From the NCBI RefSeq assembly GCF_003574315.2, contig NZ_AP025739.1:2294001-2358000 (forward strand): 64,000 nt of DNA. Reading direction: 5' to 3'. Positions 8,329 through 16,081 of the stretch are shown piece after piece. Position 1 is the first letter of the stretch, and every line of letters starts with the position of its first letter. This DNA comes from Capsulimonas corticalis. Lineage in GTDB: Bacteria > Armatimonadota > Armatimonadia > Armatimonadales > Capsulimonadaceae. The notes under the pieces are model-generated. The model did no database searches and was not told where the DNA came from. It saw only the letters and a program-made list of their open reading frames with translations. The translations under genes and the position numbers were made by a program.

Positions 8329-8700
8329 TTACCCCCGCACGGCCGCCGCGCGGTCGGCGAGAACTTCGGTCACGACTTCGCTGGCGCCGAGGTAACGGCC
8401 CATGGAGAATTGGACCTTGGGGTGGCGGGCCTGGGCTTCGTCGAGCAGCGTGGGGAGGTCGTCGGCGACGTGGGTTCCCGTGTGCAGGAAGTAGGGGACG
8501 GCGGTGACATGGGTGGCGCCCTGGGCAATGCAGGAGTCGAGGGCGTCGGGGATGGTGGGTTCGTTGCATTCCATGAAGCCGACTTCGACGATGTCAAAGG
8601 CGTGGCGGGCTTTGACGGCGTCGACGACGCGGAACATCTCTTTGTTGGACGCCGGGCGGGGCGATCCATGGACCATCACCACAAGGGCGGTTTTCGGCAT
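8329..8700 (-). CDS. Short CbiX-like chelatase (sirohydrochlorin cobalto/ferrochelatase fold)
   Basis: 123 residues, the length of single-domain CbiXS proteins that insert Co or Fe into sirohydrochlorin. The metal-binding His of the first strand is in VMVHGSPRP and the second site is in PYFLHTGTHVADDLP, which keeps both expected His. It lies downstream of a second CbiX-like gene in the same direction, 49 bases away. No other tetrapyrrole gene is in the window, so the pathway (cobalamin or sirohaem) is undetermined. Confidence 0.85.
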   Translation of the reverse strand: MPKTALVVMVHGSPRPASNKEMFRVVDAVKARHAFDIVEVGFMECNEPTIPDALDSCIAQGATHVTAVPYFLHTGTHVADDLPTLLDEAQARHPKVQFSMGRYLGASEVVTEVLADRAAAVRG

Positions 8701-8749
8701 GGCGTTATGCTTTCTATTTATTCCACGGCGATGCGCACTGGCGCGCCGA

Positions 8750-9256
8750 TTATTCCACCGCGATGCGGGCGGGCGTGTTTAGTTCCGGGACGCGCGGGCA
8801 GCTGGGCGTGGCGTACAGCGGGCATTCGGGATTCGCGCGGCAGCCGCGCGCGGCGGCGGTCAGATCGTCGCGCCATGCGTCGGGGCCGAGAGGATTCTTC
8901 GCGCTTTCGATGAGGGCGTCCGCGAGGCGTTCGTCGAAGCCGATGGCGTCGGCGATCACGAATTCGATCTCCGGATAGTGGGGACGCACGGCGTCGACAT
9001 GCTCCGGCAGGCTTTTGGAGACGAAGTAGCCGGGGACCAGAAAGAAGGGGAGGATGACGATGCGCGTCGCTCCCGCTTCCTTGCAGTGCTGGACGGCTTC
9101 GGGGAACGCCGGGACCGAGTAGTTCATATATCCGATCTCGACAATCGGGTAATCGCCGCGTTTGCGCAGGCGGCCGGCGTGGGCTTCCAGAGCCTCGCCC
9201 GCGCCGCAAAGCAATGAGCCGTGTGAGAAAAGAATCAATGCATCCATAGTTCCCAT
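8750..9256 (-). CDS. CbiX-like protein with C-terminal Cys cluster and altered active site
   Basis: 168 residues from the ATG at 9256 (GAGGGGT upstream); a second ATG at 9247 is possible. The N-terminal strand keeps ILFSHGS, but where the adjacent paralogue has LHTGTHVADD this protein has LVPGYFVSKSLPEH, so the second conserved His is displaced or lost. A C-terminal extension carries RGCRANPECPLYATPSCP, three Cys that could ligate a metal or an iron-sulphur cluster. It could be a chelatase partner or a variant enzyme. The last codons (ARIAVE, stop) are duplicated just downstream at 8719-8742. Confidence 0.8.
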   Translation of the reverse strand: MGTMDALILFSHGSLLCGAGEALEAHAGRLRKRGDYPIVEIGYMNYSVPAFPEAVQHCKEAGATRIVILPFFLVPGYFVSKSLPEHVDAVRPHYPEIEFVIADAIGFDERLADALIESAKNPLGPDAWRDDLTAAARGCRANPECPLYATPSCPRVPELNTPARIAVE

Positions 9257-9291
9257 GATACCCCTCGGGTAACATTGTTGCGCGCCGCGTG

Positions 9292-9308
9292 GTTTCCTTT
9301 ATGGAAAC
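9292..9308. promoter_or_regulatory. Inverted repeat GTTTCC-TTTAT-GGAAAC in a divergent promoter region
   Basis: A perfect 6-bp inverted repeat with a 5-base spacer sits in the 77-base space between the divergent CbiX-like and MFS genes. It is a candidate operator serving either direction; no regulator gene lies beside it. Confidence 0.35.
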
Positions 9309-9333
9309 GGTGTGACGGCAAGGGGGATTGAGG

Positions 9334-10542
9334 ATGACGTTGGCGAGCGAAACGCGAGGCGGTAAGGTGGCGGAGCGTGAAGGCAAGCGCTGGCGGGACC
9401 GGATTGCGGTGGCGGCGGTTTTCTTTTTGAACGGTCTGGCGATGGCGAGCTGGGTGTCGCGCATCCCGGCGGTGCAGGAGCGATTGGCGGCGAGCACGGG
9501 GGTGCTCGGGCTGGCGCTGCTGGCGATCGCGGTGGGCGCGCTGATCGCGATGCCCGTGACGGGATGGCTGGCGGCGCGCTGGGGAAACCAGCGGATGGCG
9601 ATGGCCGGCTTGATCCTGCTCTGCGCGGCGCTGCCGCTCGCGGCGCTTGCGCCCAGCGCGCTCCTGCTGGGATTGGCGCTGCTGCTGCTGGGAATGGGCA
9701 ATGGAACGACGGATGTTTCCCAGAACGCCGAGGCGGTGCTGGTGGAGCGCGGGTGGGGACGGCCCATCATGTCGTCGTTCCATGCGCTCTGGAGCATCGG
9801 GGGAGTGTTTGGAGCGGCGCTGGGCGGCTGGGTCGCTCAGCGCGGAGTATCGCCGGTGATCCATCTCAGCATCACGGCGGCGCTGGTGCTTGCGGCGGGC
9901 GCGGTGGCGGTCAGCCGTATGCCGCGCCCGGAGCCGGGCGAACACGAGATGAGGGATACAGAGGCGCATCCGTTCGCGCTGCCCTCGCGCGCTCTGCTCG
10001 CCATCGGCGCGGTGGCGTTTTGCAGCATGCTTACCGAAGGGGCTATGTCGGACTGGAGCGGAATCTATCTGCACAAGAATTTGCATACAGGCGCGGGCGT
10101 CGCGGCGGCCGGCTACGCGCTGTTCGCGGCGGCGATGTCGGCGGGACGCATCGCGGGCGACTTCCTGACCCATCGATTGGGACCGGTGCGGATCGTGCGC
10201 TACGGCGGCCTGCTGGCGGCGGCGGGGCTGGGTGTCGCCTTGATTGTCGGGCAGACCTGGGCGGCGCTGGCGGGCTTTGCATTGATCGGCCTCGGCGTCG
10301 CGATCATCGTCCCACTCGCCTTCAGCGCGGCGGGCAATACTCAGGGGATGGCGCCCTCGGCGGGGATCGCCGCAGTTTCGACCACGGGATACTTTGGCTT
10401 TCTGGCCGGTCCGCCACTGATCGGATTTATCGCCGAAGGCATCACCCTGCGCGGCGCGCTCGGCGTCGTCGCGCTGCTCTGCCTGCTCGTCAGCGGCCTT
10501 GCCCGCAGCGTTTCGCACGCGTCTGGCGAACCGAATCCCTAG
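9334..10542 (+). CDS. MFS transporter (YbjJ/FucP-like)
   Basis: 402 residues from ATG 9334, preceded by AAGGGGG at 8-base spacing. About 12 hydrophobic helices are visible. The opening helix FFLNGLAMASWVSRIPAVQE, the GWLAARWGNQRM loop between helices 2 and 3, and DVSQNAEAVLVERGWGRPIMS resemble the YbjJ subgroup of major facilitator proteins. Substrates of this subgroup are poorly defined. It is divergent from the CbiX pair. Confidence 0.88.
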   Translation: MTLASETRGGKVAEREGKRWRDRIAVAAVFFLNGLAMASWVSRIPAVQERLAASTGVLGLALLAIAVGALIAMPVTGWLAARWGNQRMAMAGLILLCAALPLAALAPSALLLGLALLLLGMGNGTTDVSQNAEAVLVERGWGRPIMSSFHALWSIGGVFGAALGGWVAQRGVSPVIHLSITAALVLAAGAVAVSRMPRPEPGEHEMRDTEAHPFALPSRALLAIGAVAFCSMLTEGAMSDWSGIYLHKNLHTGAGVAAAGYALFAAAMSAGRIAGDFLTHRLGPVRIVRYGGLLAAAGLGVALIVGQTWAALAGFALIGLGVAIIVPLAFSAAGNTQGMAPSAGIAAVSTTGYFGFLAGPPLIGFIAEGITLRGALGVVALLCLLVSGLARSVSHASGEPNP

Positions 10543-10578
10543 CGCGGAATTTGCGGATTCCCTCTCCCAATATTTTGA

Positions 10579-10689
10579 TTCTCCTTTGACAATGGCTTGA
10601 TGTGGGACTGTTATTCTTGGGCGCGTGATTGCGCATACGAATAATAGCCTCTCACGCAGCGCCGTCCGTTTCGAATTGTCAAAGGAGAA
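10579..10689. repeat. 14-bp inverted repeat flanking 83 bases upstream of the sedolisin gene
   Basis: TTCTCCTTTGACAA (10579-10592) is exactly the reverse complement of TTGTCAAAGGAGAA (10676-10689). The left copy contains the -35 box of the promoter described next. The region 10543-10844 otherwise holds a GC-rich leader with CCGCGGCGCGCCGCGG near 10803-10818 and no supported ORF. Confidence 0.6.
10586..10614 (+). promoter_or_regulatory. Sigma-70-type promoter, probably of the sedolisin gene
   Basis: A perfect TTGACA (10586-10591) and TGTTAT (10609-10614) are separated by 17 bases. The predicted start near 10621 would give a leader of about 220 bases before the ATG at 10845. The -35 lies in the left arm of a 14-bp inverted repeat, so a dimeric regulator could occlude it. 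Confidence 0.6.
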
Positions 10690-10844
10690 AGGACCCCACA
10701 TTCTCTCGTGTCATGACTCCATGCAGGCCATCCCAATCCCGGAGCCTGCCGGGGGCGGCCCGCGTTTGACGCCGGCCTCCCACCATTCGTCTTAATTGGA
10801 GCCCGCGGCGCGCCGCGGCCCAGCGACCGAATCAGGAACCCATC

Positions 10845-12881
10845 ATGAGATTAATTGCTAGAATTGCCAGTCAGGCGTCGTTTCTGAAGTTTGCGCTCCC
10901 CGTGGCCGCCGGCCTGGGGCTGGCGACGCCCGGATTCGCCGCGCACCGTCTGCTCAGCCAGAGCTCGGGCCATCTGGTCAAAGCGCTGACGGATGCGGCG
11001 CCGGCGAGCGCCCTGGCGCCGGACCGTACGATGACGCTTTCGCTGGCGCTTCCCGTGCGCGACAAGGCCGAGTTAGACGCCTTTGTCAAGGATGTGTACG
11101 ATCCTCTCAGCCCGAATTTCCGCCGCTTCCTGAAGCCGGGCGAGTTCGCCGGGCGGTTTGGGCCGACCGAGGCGGACTATCAGAAGCTCGTGCAATTCGC
11201 GCAGTCGCACGGTTTCAGCGTGACGCAGACGTTCAGCAACCGAATGGTCGTCGATGTCGCCGGGCCGGTCTCCGCCGTGCAGACGACGTTCCATGTGAAT
11301 GAGCTGGTTTATCGGCGGGCGAACGGAAGCCAGTTCTTCGCGCCGGACCGCGAACCGACCGTCGATGACGCCGTGCAGGTTCCGCTGCTCGCCGTCGGCG
11401 GGCTGGACAACGCCGATCCCCCGCACCAGAAGTATGCGTTCAAGCCCTTCAAGCTCAAGGCGGCGACGGGGATTGGCGGCTACTCGCCCAGCGATTTCAA
11501 AACCGCGTATAGCTTTCCGACGAGTCTCAACGGCTCCGGGATCACCCTCGGCGTCTTTCAGAACACGGGATATCTGGCGAGCGACATCACCACCTTCGAG
11601 GACCATTACGGTCTGGCCCAAGTGCCGCTGACCAATGTCTACCTCGACGGCAAGAACAGCGGGAACCAGGGACAGTCGGGCGAGACGACTCTGGACATCG
11701 AGATGCAGGTCGCCATGGCGCCGGGAGCGACGAAGGAAGTCGTTTATATCGGCGGCAGCGGTCTCGATATCGCCACGAAGATCGCCTCGGACGATGTCGC
11801 CAACGTCGTCAGCAGTTCGATCGGTTATAACGACGGCACGCAGGCGGCGGAAAATCTCCAGTATGAGCAGATGGCCGCGCAGGGCCAGTCGTATTTCGTG
11901 GCCTCCGGCGACAGCGGCGGCTGGACCTCGACGGCGTCCGGCTCGGACAACCCGGCGGATCAGCCCTATGTCACCTCCGTCGGCGGTACGCATCTGAACA
12001 CAAACAGCAATGGATCCTACGCGTCCGAACAAGCCTGGGTCGGCAGCGGCGGCGGAAGCAGCGTGAACTGGGGACTCCCAAGCTACCAATCGAACATCAG
12101 CATGTCCTCGAACGGCGGGTCGACAAGCGCGCGCAACTGCCCGGATGTCTCGTTCTGCGCGGACACCAGCCCCGGCATTTCGTTCTATAACAACGGCGCA
12201 TGGGGCTCGGGCACCGGCGGCACCAGCTTCGCCGCGCCGCTCTGGGCCGGAATCACCGCGCTCGTGGACCAGCAGCGCGCGATCAATGGCCTGAAGCCCA
12301 TCGGCTTCATCAACCCCGCGATCTACTCCCTCGGCAAAAGCACGCGGTATTCCTCAGACTTCCACGACATCACGTCGGGCAGCACCGGCCGATATTCGGC
12401 CGTCACCGGCTACGATCTCGCGACGGGGTGGGGAACGCCGATCGTCAGCAACCTGGTGACCGATCTTTCCAAGGCGTATGAGCCGGGAACCTACAGCATC
12501 ATCAGCGTCCAATCCGGCCTCGCGCTGGACGGCGCCGCCAACACGCAGGGAACGAAGACGCAGCTATACGGCTCAAACAACACGTTCGACCAGAAGTGGA
12601 CGATCAGCGCCTACGGGACCGGCTTCACGATCGTCAGCGTCCAGACAGGTCTGGCGCTCGACGCCGGCGCCGCGACGCAGGGAACAAATACGCAGATGTG
12701 GAGTCTCAACAACAGCAACGTCCAGGTCTGGAGCATCGCGCCCTCCGGCGGCGGCTACAGCATCATCTGCCAGAAAACCGGCCTCGCGCTCGACGGCGGT
12801 CCCAACGTGCAGGGAACCAATCCCTGGCTCTACGGCGCCAACGGCACGGTCGATCAGCAATGGAAGTTCGTGCAGCATTAG
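10845..12881 (+). CDS. Secreted sedolisin (S53) protease with ricin-type lectin repeats
   Basis: 678 residues. A signal peptide is followed by a pro-kumamolisin activation domain (about 40-190: YDPLSPNFRRFLKPGEFAG). The S53 catalytic domain runs about 200-540, with the Glu280/Asp284 pair in GETTLDIEMQ, oxyanion Asp356 in ASGDSGGW and nucleophile Ser461 in GGTSFAAPLWAG. The last 135 residues contain three beta-trefoil (RICIN/QxW) repeats: SGLALDGAANTQGTKTQLY, TGLALDAGAATQGTNTQMW and TGLALDGGPNVQGTNPWLY, each ending in a W motif. Sedolisins are acid-active secreted endopeptidases; the lectin module probably binds the enzyme to polysaccharide. Confidence 0.93.
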   Translation: MRLIARIASQASFLKFALPVAAGLGLATPGFAAHRLLSQSSGHLVKALTDAAPASALAPDRTMTLSLALPVRDKAELDAFVKDVYDPLSPNFRRFLKPGEFAGRFGPTEADYQKLVQFAQSHGFSVTQTFSNRMVVDVAGPVSAVQTTFHVNELVYRRANGSQFFAPDREPTVDDAVQVPLLAVGGLDNADPPHQKYAFKPFKLKAATGIGGYSPSDFKTAYSFPTSLNGSGITLGVFQNTGYLASDITTFEDHYGLAQVPLTNVYLDGKNSGNQGQSGETTLDIEMQVAMAPGATKEVVYIGGSGLDIATKIASDDVANVVSSSIGYNDGTQAAENLQYEQMAAQGQSYFVASGDSGGWTSTASGSDNPADQPYVTSVGGTHLNTNSNGSYASEQAWVGSGGGSSVNWGLPSYQSNISMSSNGGSTSARNCPDVSFCADTSPGISFYNNGAWGSGTGGTSFAAPLWAGITALVDQQRAINGLKPIGFINPAIYSLGKSTRYSSDFHDITSGSTGRYSAVTGYDLATGWGTPIVSNLVTDLSKAYEPGTYSIISVQSGLALDGAANTQGTKTQLYGSNNTFDQKWTISAYGTGFTIVSVQTGLALDAGAATQGTNTQMWSLNNSNVQVWSIAPSGGGYSIICQKTGLALDGGPNVQGTNPWLYGANGTVDQQWKFVQH

Positions 12882-12966
12882 GAAAGGCGGGCCGCAAAGT
12901 CGTATCGCCCCGGGCGCCGGCGTAGGTTTGCCCGGATCTTTAAGAACCCCAGGAGGAAATCGCCCC

Positions 12967-13002
12967 GCGCCGACGAATTGAATAAGCGTCAATCGTCGGC
13001 GC
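12967..13002 (+). terminator. Stem-loop after the sedolisin gene
   Basis: GCGCCGACGAATTG (12967-12980) pairs with CAATCGTCGGCGC (12990-13002) with one bulged base and a 9-base loop. There is no U-tract after it, and it ends 8 bases before the AAAGGA site of the next gene. It could be a weak terminator or a translation-modulating hairpin. Confidence 0.4.
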
Positions 13003-13023
13003 CTGGCGCGAAAGGATTTGGGG

Positions 13024-13557
13024 ATGAAAAGTGAGACGCGGTTCTGTCCCGTGGGATGTGGGCCGCTCAAGTCGCTGAAGTTTCGAGGAGTGCTGCTGGA
13101 CCGCTGCCCGCAGTGCGCCGGCGTCTGGTTTGACGCGCTTGAATATGAGACGCTCGGCGCGCTTCCGGAGGCCGTGCTGCATACGCTGGAGGTGGCGGTG
13201 AACCTGGAAAGCGCGCCGCAGGTCGTTTCGCCCCATGTGGCCGCGCCCAAAGTGCTTTCCTGCCCTGCCTGCCACGGGCGTCTCGAGCCCGTTCAGGTGA
13301 CAAATCGTGTTGACGCGACCCTGGATCAATGCGTCCGCTGCTTCGGCTACTGGGCGGACGACTCCGAACTCGCGCTTCTGAGCAGCGTGCTGGAGGCCGA
13401 TAAGCCCTACTTTGCGCCGATGCTCGGGGACGGAACGCGGCGGGAAGTGGCCTCGGCGCTGTCGGAAGCGCTGGCCCCTCATCACGAAGTCCGCATCACG
13501 CTCTTCCAATCCATTTGTGTCTGGCTGAACCGCCCGATCGGGCCGAGCGCCTCGTAA
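13024..13557 (+). CDS. Double TFIIB-type zinc-ribbon protein
   Basis: 177 residues from ATG 13024, with AAAGGA 7 bases upstream. It has two zf-TFIIB motifs: FCPVGCG with LDRCPQCAGVWFDALEYE, and CPACHGR with LDQCVRCFGYWADDSEL. Each ribbon has the CxxC...CxxC-G-W-F/Y-D-E pattern of the bacterial PF13453 family. The C-terminal 50 residues are of unknown fold. No signal peptide. The molecular role of this family is not established. Confidence 0.8.
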   Translation: MKSETRFCPVGCGPLKSLKFRGVLLDRCPQCAGVWFDALEYETLGALPEAVLHTLEVAVNLESAPQVVSPHVAAPKVLSCPACHGRLEPVQVTNRVDATLDQCVRCFGYWADDSELALLSSVLEADKPYFAPMLGDGTRREVASALSEALAPHHEVRITLFQSICVWLNRPIGPSAS

Positions 13558-13581
13558 CCTTCGGCTGTCACAGGAGACTTT

Positions 13582-14568
13582 ATGCCGCGCCGCATTTCCA
13601 TCGCCGTCCTTTTTCTCATGCTCGCCGCCCCCGCCGCCCATGCGTGGGACGCCAATGGACACAAACAGATCGCCGATATCGCCTGGACGAAGATGGACAA
13701 GGCGACCAAAGCCAAGGTCCGCCAAATTCTGATCGCGGGAGATCCCGCCTACCGGCCGGCGGGGACCGACGACGAATCCGTGCGGGACGCCTTTCGGCGC
13801 GCCGCCATCTTCGCCGACGACATCAAGCGCAGCCACGACACGCAGTATGAGCCGATCATCGATCCGATGAATCGGACCTGGCTCCCAACGCCGGACCCCG
13901 CCGACCGCGAGCAGGAGCGCTGCAAGACGTGGCACTACTACGATACGCCGATCCGGGGCGGCGCCAACGCGCCGCAGCCGCGCGCCTCCAACGCATTGAA
14001 CGCGCTGACGCGCGCGCAAAGTGAGCTGACCGCGCAGCAGAAATCGGATCACCCCGATTTGCAGGCGCAGTGCTGGTGGCTCTACTGGACCGAGCACATC
14101 GTCGGCGATCTGCACCAGCCGCTGCACTGCTCCAGCGATTTCGAGCATTCCCCCACCGGCGACGCTGGCGGCAATGGATTTCTCCTGGGCGTCTCCGATC
14201 CCGGCCGTCCCGGCAGAAACGAAAACCTGCACTTTTACTGGGATTCCGGCATCGACCACGCCGTCGCCGCCGACCCCTCAACGGCGCCGGATTACCCCGG
14301 CCCGGATGGTCGTCCAAACTATGAAGACGTCACGCGCCGATGGAGCGCCGATCGATCCGCGCGTCCCTCCAAGGCCGATTCGCGCCGCCTGGATGTCGCG
14401 GCGTGGATCTCGGACGGCGCGCGCCTCGCCGACACCCAGGTTTACACCGTTGCGGAAGGCGCCGTTCCTTCCCCCGAATACGACGCCGCCCAGGTAAAGC
14501 TCTGCAAGCGCCTTGCGCTGCTTGCCGGAGCGCGTCTGGCGGAAATGCTCAAGCAGGCGCTTCGGTAA
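13582..14568 (+). CDS. Secreted S1/P1-type nuclease
   Basis: 328 residues. The signal peptide ends at AHA, which leaves Trp22 as the mature N-terminus (WDANGHKQIADIAW). In S1/P1 nucleases the terminal Trp amine and carbonyl bind zinc, so this cleavage site supports the call. Other zinc ligands are visible in WHYYDTP, HIVGDLHQPLHC and NLHFYWDSG. These enzymes cut single-stranded DNA and RNA and have 3-prime nucleotidase activity, typically for extracellular nucleic acid use. AGGAGA precedes the ATG. Confidence 0.93.
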   Translation: MPRRISIAVLFLMLAAPAAHAWDANGHKQIADIAWTKMDKATKAKVRQILIAGDPAYRPAGTDDESVRDAFRRAAIFADDIKRSHDTQYEPIIDPMNRTWLPTPDPADREQERCKTWHYYDTPIRGGANAPQPRASNALNALTRAQSELTAQQKSDHPDLQAQCWWLYWTEHIVGDLHQPLHCSSDFEHSPTGDAGGNGFLLGVSDPGRPGRNENLHFYWDSGIDHAVAADPSTAPDYPGPDGRPNYEDVTRRWSADRSARPSKADSRRLDVAAWISDGARLADTQVYTVAEGAVPSPEYDAAQVKLCKRLALLAGARLAEMLKQALR

Positions 14569-14700
14569 CGAGAGACCTTTCCCCGGTTTGCCCCTGACGC
14601 GACAAAAGTAATTCCGCTTTTGATCGGCTTTCTTGGTATTTATACGGGCGGTATTTGATAGAGTGGCATGGTTTTTGCTGTCATAATAAATACTGCTACA

Positions 14701-14720
14701 AGCGCGGCGTCCGCCGCGCT
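14701..14720 (+). terminator. Hairpin AGCGCGGCG-TC-CGCCGCGCT
   Basis: A perfect 9-bp stem with a 2-base loop is followed by CTTGTTAAG, a weak U-rich tail. It lies 133 bases after the nuclease stop, in the 280-base gap 14569-14850, which contains no supported ORF. It may end nuclease transcription. Confidence 0.4.
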
Positions 14721-14850
14721 CTTGTTAAGCTTCCAATGTTGGAATAATCTTTTGTGCAGTATTCGAAGTCCACGCGCTGCGCCCTGACGCTGTTTCGCGT
14801 CGGCTGAGCCGCTTTTTGTAGGGACATGTCGTAAGAACAGAGGCACGTTA

Positions 14851-16059
14851 TTGAGTACTATCGCGCCCCGCCAAGCGCCCCGCATGCATTTTATCGATGG
14901 GCTGCGCGCCGTCGCCATGATCGCCGTTTTGCTGTGTCACGCAAACCTCTACGCCGGGATCTCTCATATCTGGGTCCATGTGGGCGGGCATGACGTCAAT
15001 CTCGCGAACGTGCTGCAGTCCGGCCATCTCGGCGTGAACCTTTTTCTGCTCCTGTCCGGGTTTTGTCTTTACTGGCCGTTCGTCAAAGGAGGAGGCCGCG
15101 CCGAGCCGACCCTGGCGCAGTACGCCTATCGCCGCTGCCGCCGGATCCTGCCGCCTTACTATGTGACGCTCGCGATCTTCGGCGGTCTTGGGCTGCTCCA
15201 GGCCGTGACGCACCATCAGATCTTTCACCGTCAGCTGACCATTCACTACATGGAGGCGTGGCTGGCCTGGCACGCCGTGATGGCGCATAACCTGTCACCC
15301 GCGCATGTTGTCGCCCTGGACGCGCCGCTCTGGTCGCTGGCGCTCGAATTCCAGCTGTACGTCCTGTTTCCCATCTTTGTCGAGGCGTATCGGCGCTGGA
15401 ACAAGCATGGCGTCCTGCTGCTGGTGCTGGCGCTTTCTTCCCTCTACCGCGCGGCCATTCCGCCGGCAGTCCTTGCCGTCGATCCGCTCAACGGGTTTGT
15501 ACTGATGTACAGCGTGTTCGGGCGCTGCTTTGAATTCGCGCTGGGGATGTATGTGGCCTACGTTCTGTCGCGCTGGCCGCAGGGAGAAAAGAGCCCGCTG
15601 CGCCCGGTCGATTACGTCCTTGGCGCGGCGGTCATCGCCGGGGGGATTTGGCGCGGCCACGTGTTTACCGACGCGGCGTGGGGGGTGGTGTTCGCCGCTC
15701 TGGTGCTTGCGGCCAGCCGCGCGTCGGGCCCGATCGGCCGCTTTCTCTCACAGCCGTTTCTTGTGCGGATGGGGATCTTTTCCTACAGCGTCTATCTGAT
15801 CCATCAGCCGATTATTATGGGAGTGGGCGGCAAGCTGGCCGGCCATCATTTGTCGAACGTCGCGCTCTGGGCGATCGTCATCGGCGTCCTTCTGCCGGCG
15901 CTGATCGGGATCGGATACGTTTATCATCTTCTGTTCGAGAAGCCGTTTATGTCGACGAAAAAACCGAACGTCGCCTCGACGACCGCTTCGGAGACGGCCG
16001 GCGCAAAGACGCCGGCCGTGTCCGAAGCGGAAACCGCCCCGGCGCTGAACTCGCGTTAG
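14851..16059 (+). CDS. Acyltransferase 3 (OafA/YrhL-like) membrane protein
   Basis: 402 residues from TTG 14851 (CAGAGG upstream); an ATG at 14884 is the alternative. About ten hydrophobic helices are visible. The family signature is at the N-terminus: MHFIDGLRAVAMIAVLLCH with its catalytic-type His, then GHLGVNLFLLLSGF and the YRRCRRILPPYY motif. Such proteins O-acylate lipopolysaccharide, exopolysaccharide or other cell-surface sugars using cytoplasmic acyl-CoA. The C-terminal tail is a low-complexity Ala/Thr/Glu stretch. It converges with the GH27 gene. Confidence 0.92.
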   Translation: MSTIAPRQAPRMHFIDGLRAVAMIAVLLCHANLYAGISHIWVHVGGHDVNLANVLQSGHLGVNLFLLLSGFCLYWPFVKGGGRAEPTLAQYAYRRCRRILPPYYVTLAIFGGLGLLQAVTHHQIFHRQLTIHYMEAWLAWHAVMAHNLSPAHVVALDAPLWSLALEFQLYVLFPIFVEAYRRWNKHGVLLLVLALSSLYRAAIPPAVLAVDPLNGFVLMYSVFGRCFEFALGMYVAYVLSRWPQGEKSPLRPVDYVLGAAVIAGGIWRGHVFTDAAWGVVFAALVLAASRASGPIGRFLSQPFLVRMGIFSYSVYLIHQPIIMGVGGKLAGHHLSNVALWAIVIGVLLPALIGIGYVYHLLFEKPFMSTKKPNVASTTASETAGAKTPAVSEAETAPALNSR

Positions 16060-16081
16060 CGCCGGCGGCTTTCCGAGACAA

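Noticed and set aside
9235-10701. A long minus-strand frame opposite the MFS transporter
   Set aside because: It is Gln/Arg-rich without motifs; the plus strand encodes a clear 12-helix MFS protein with a good start.
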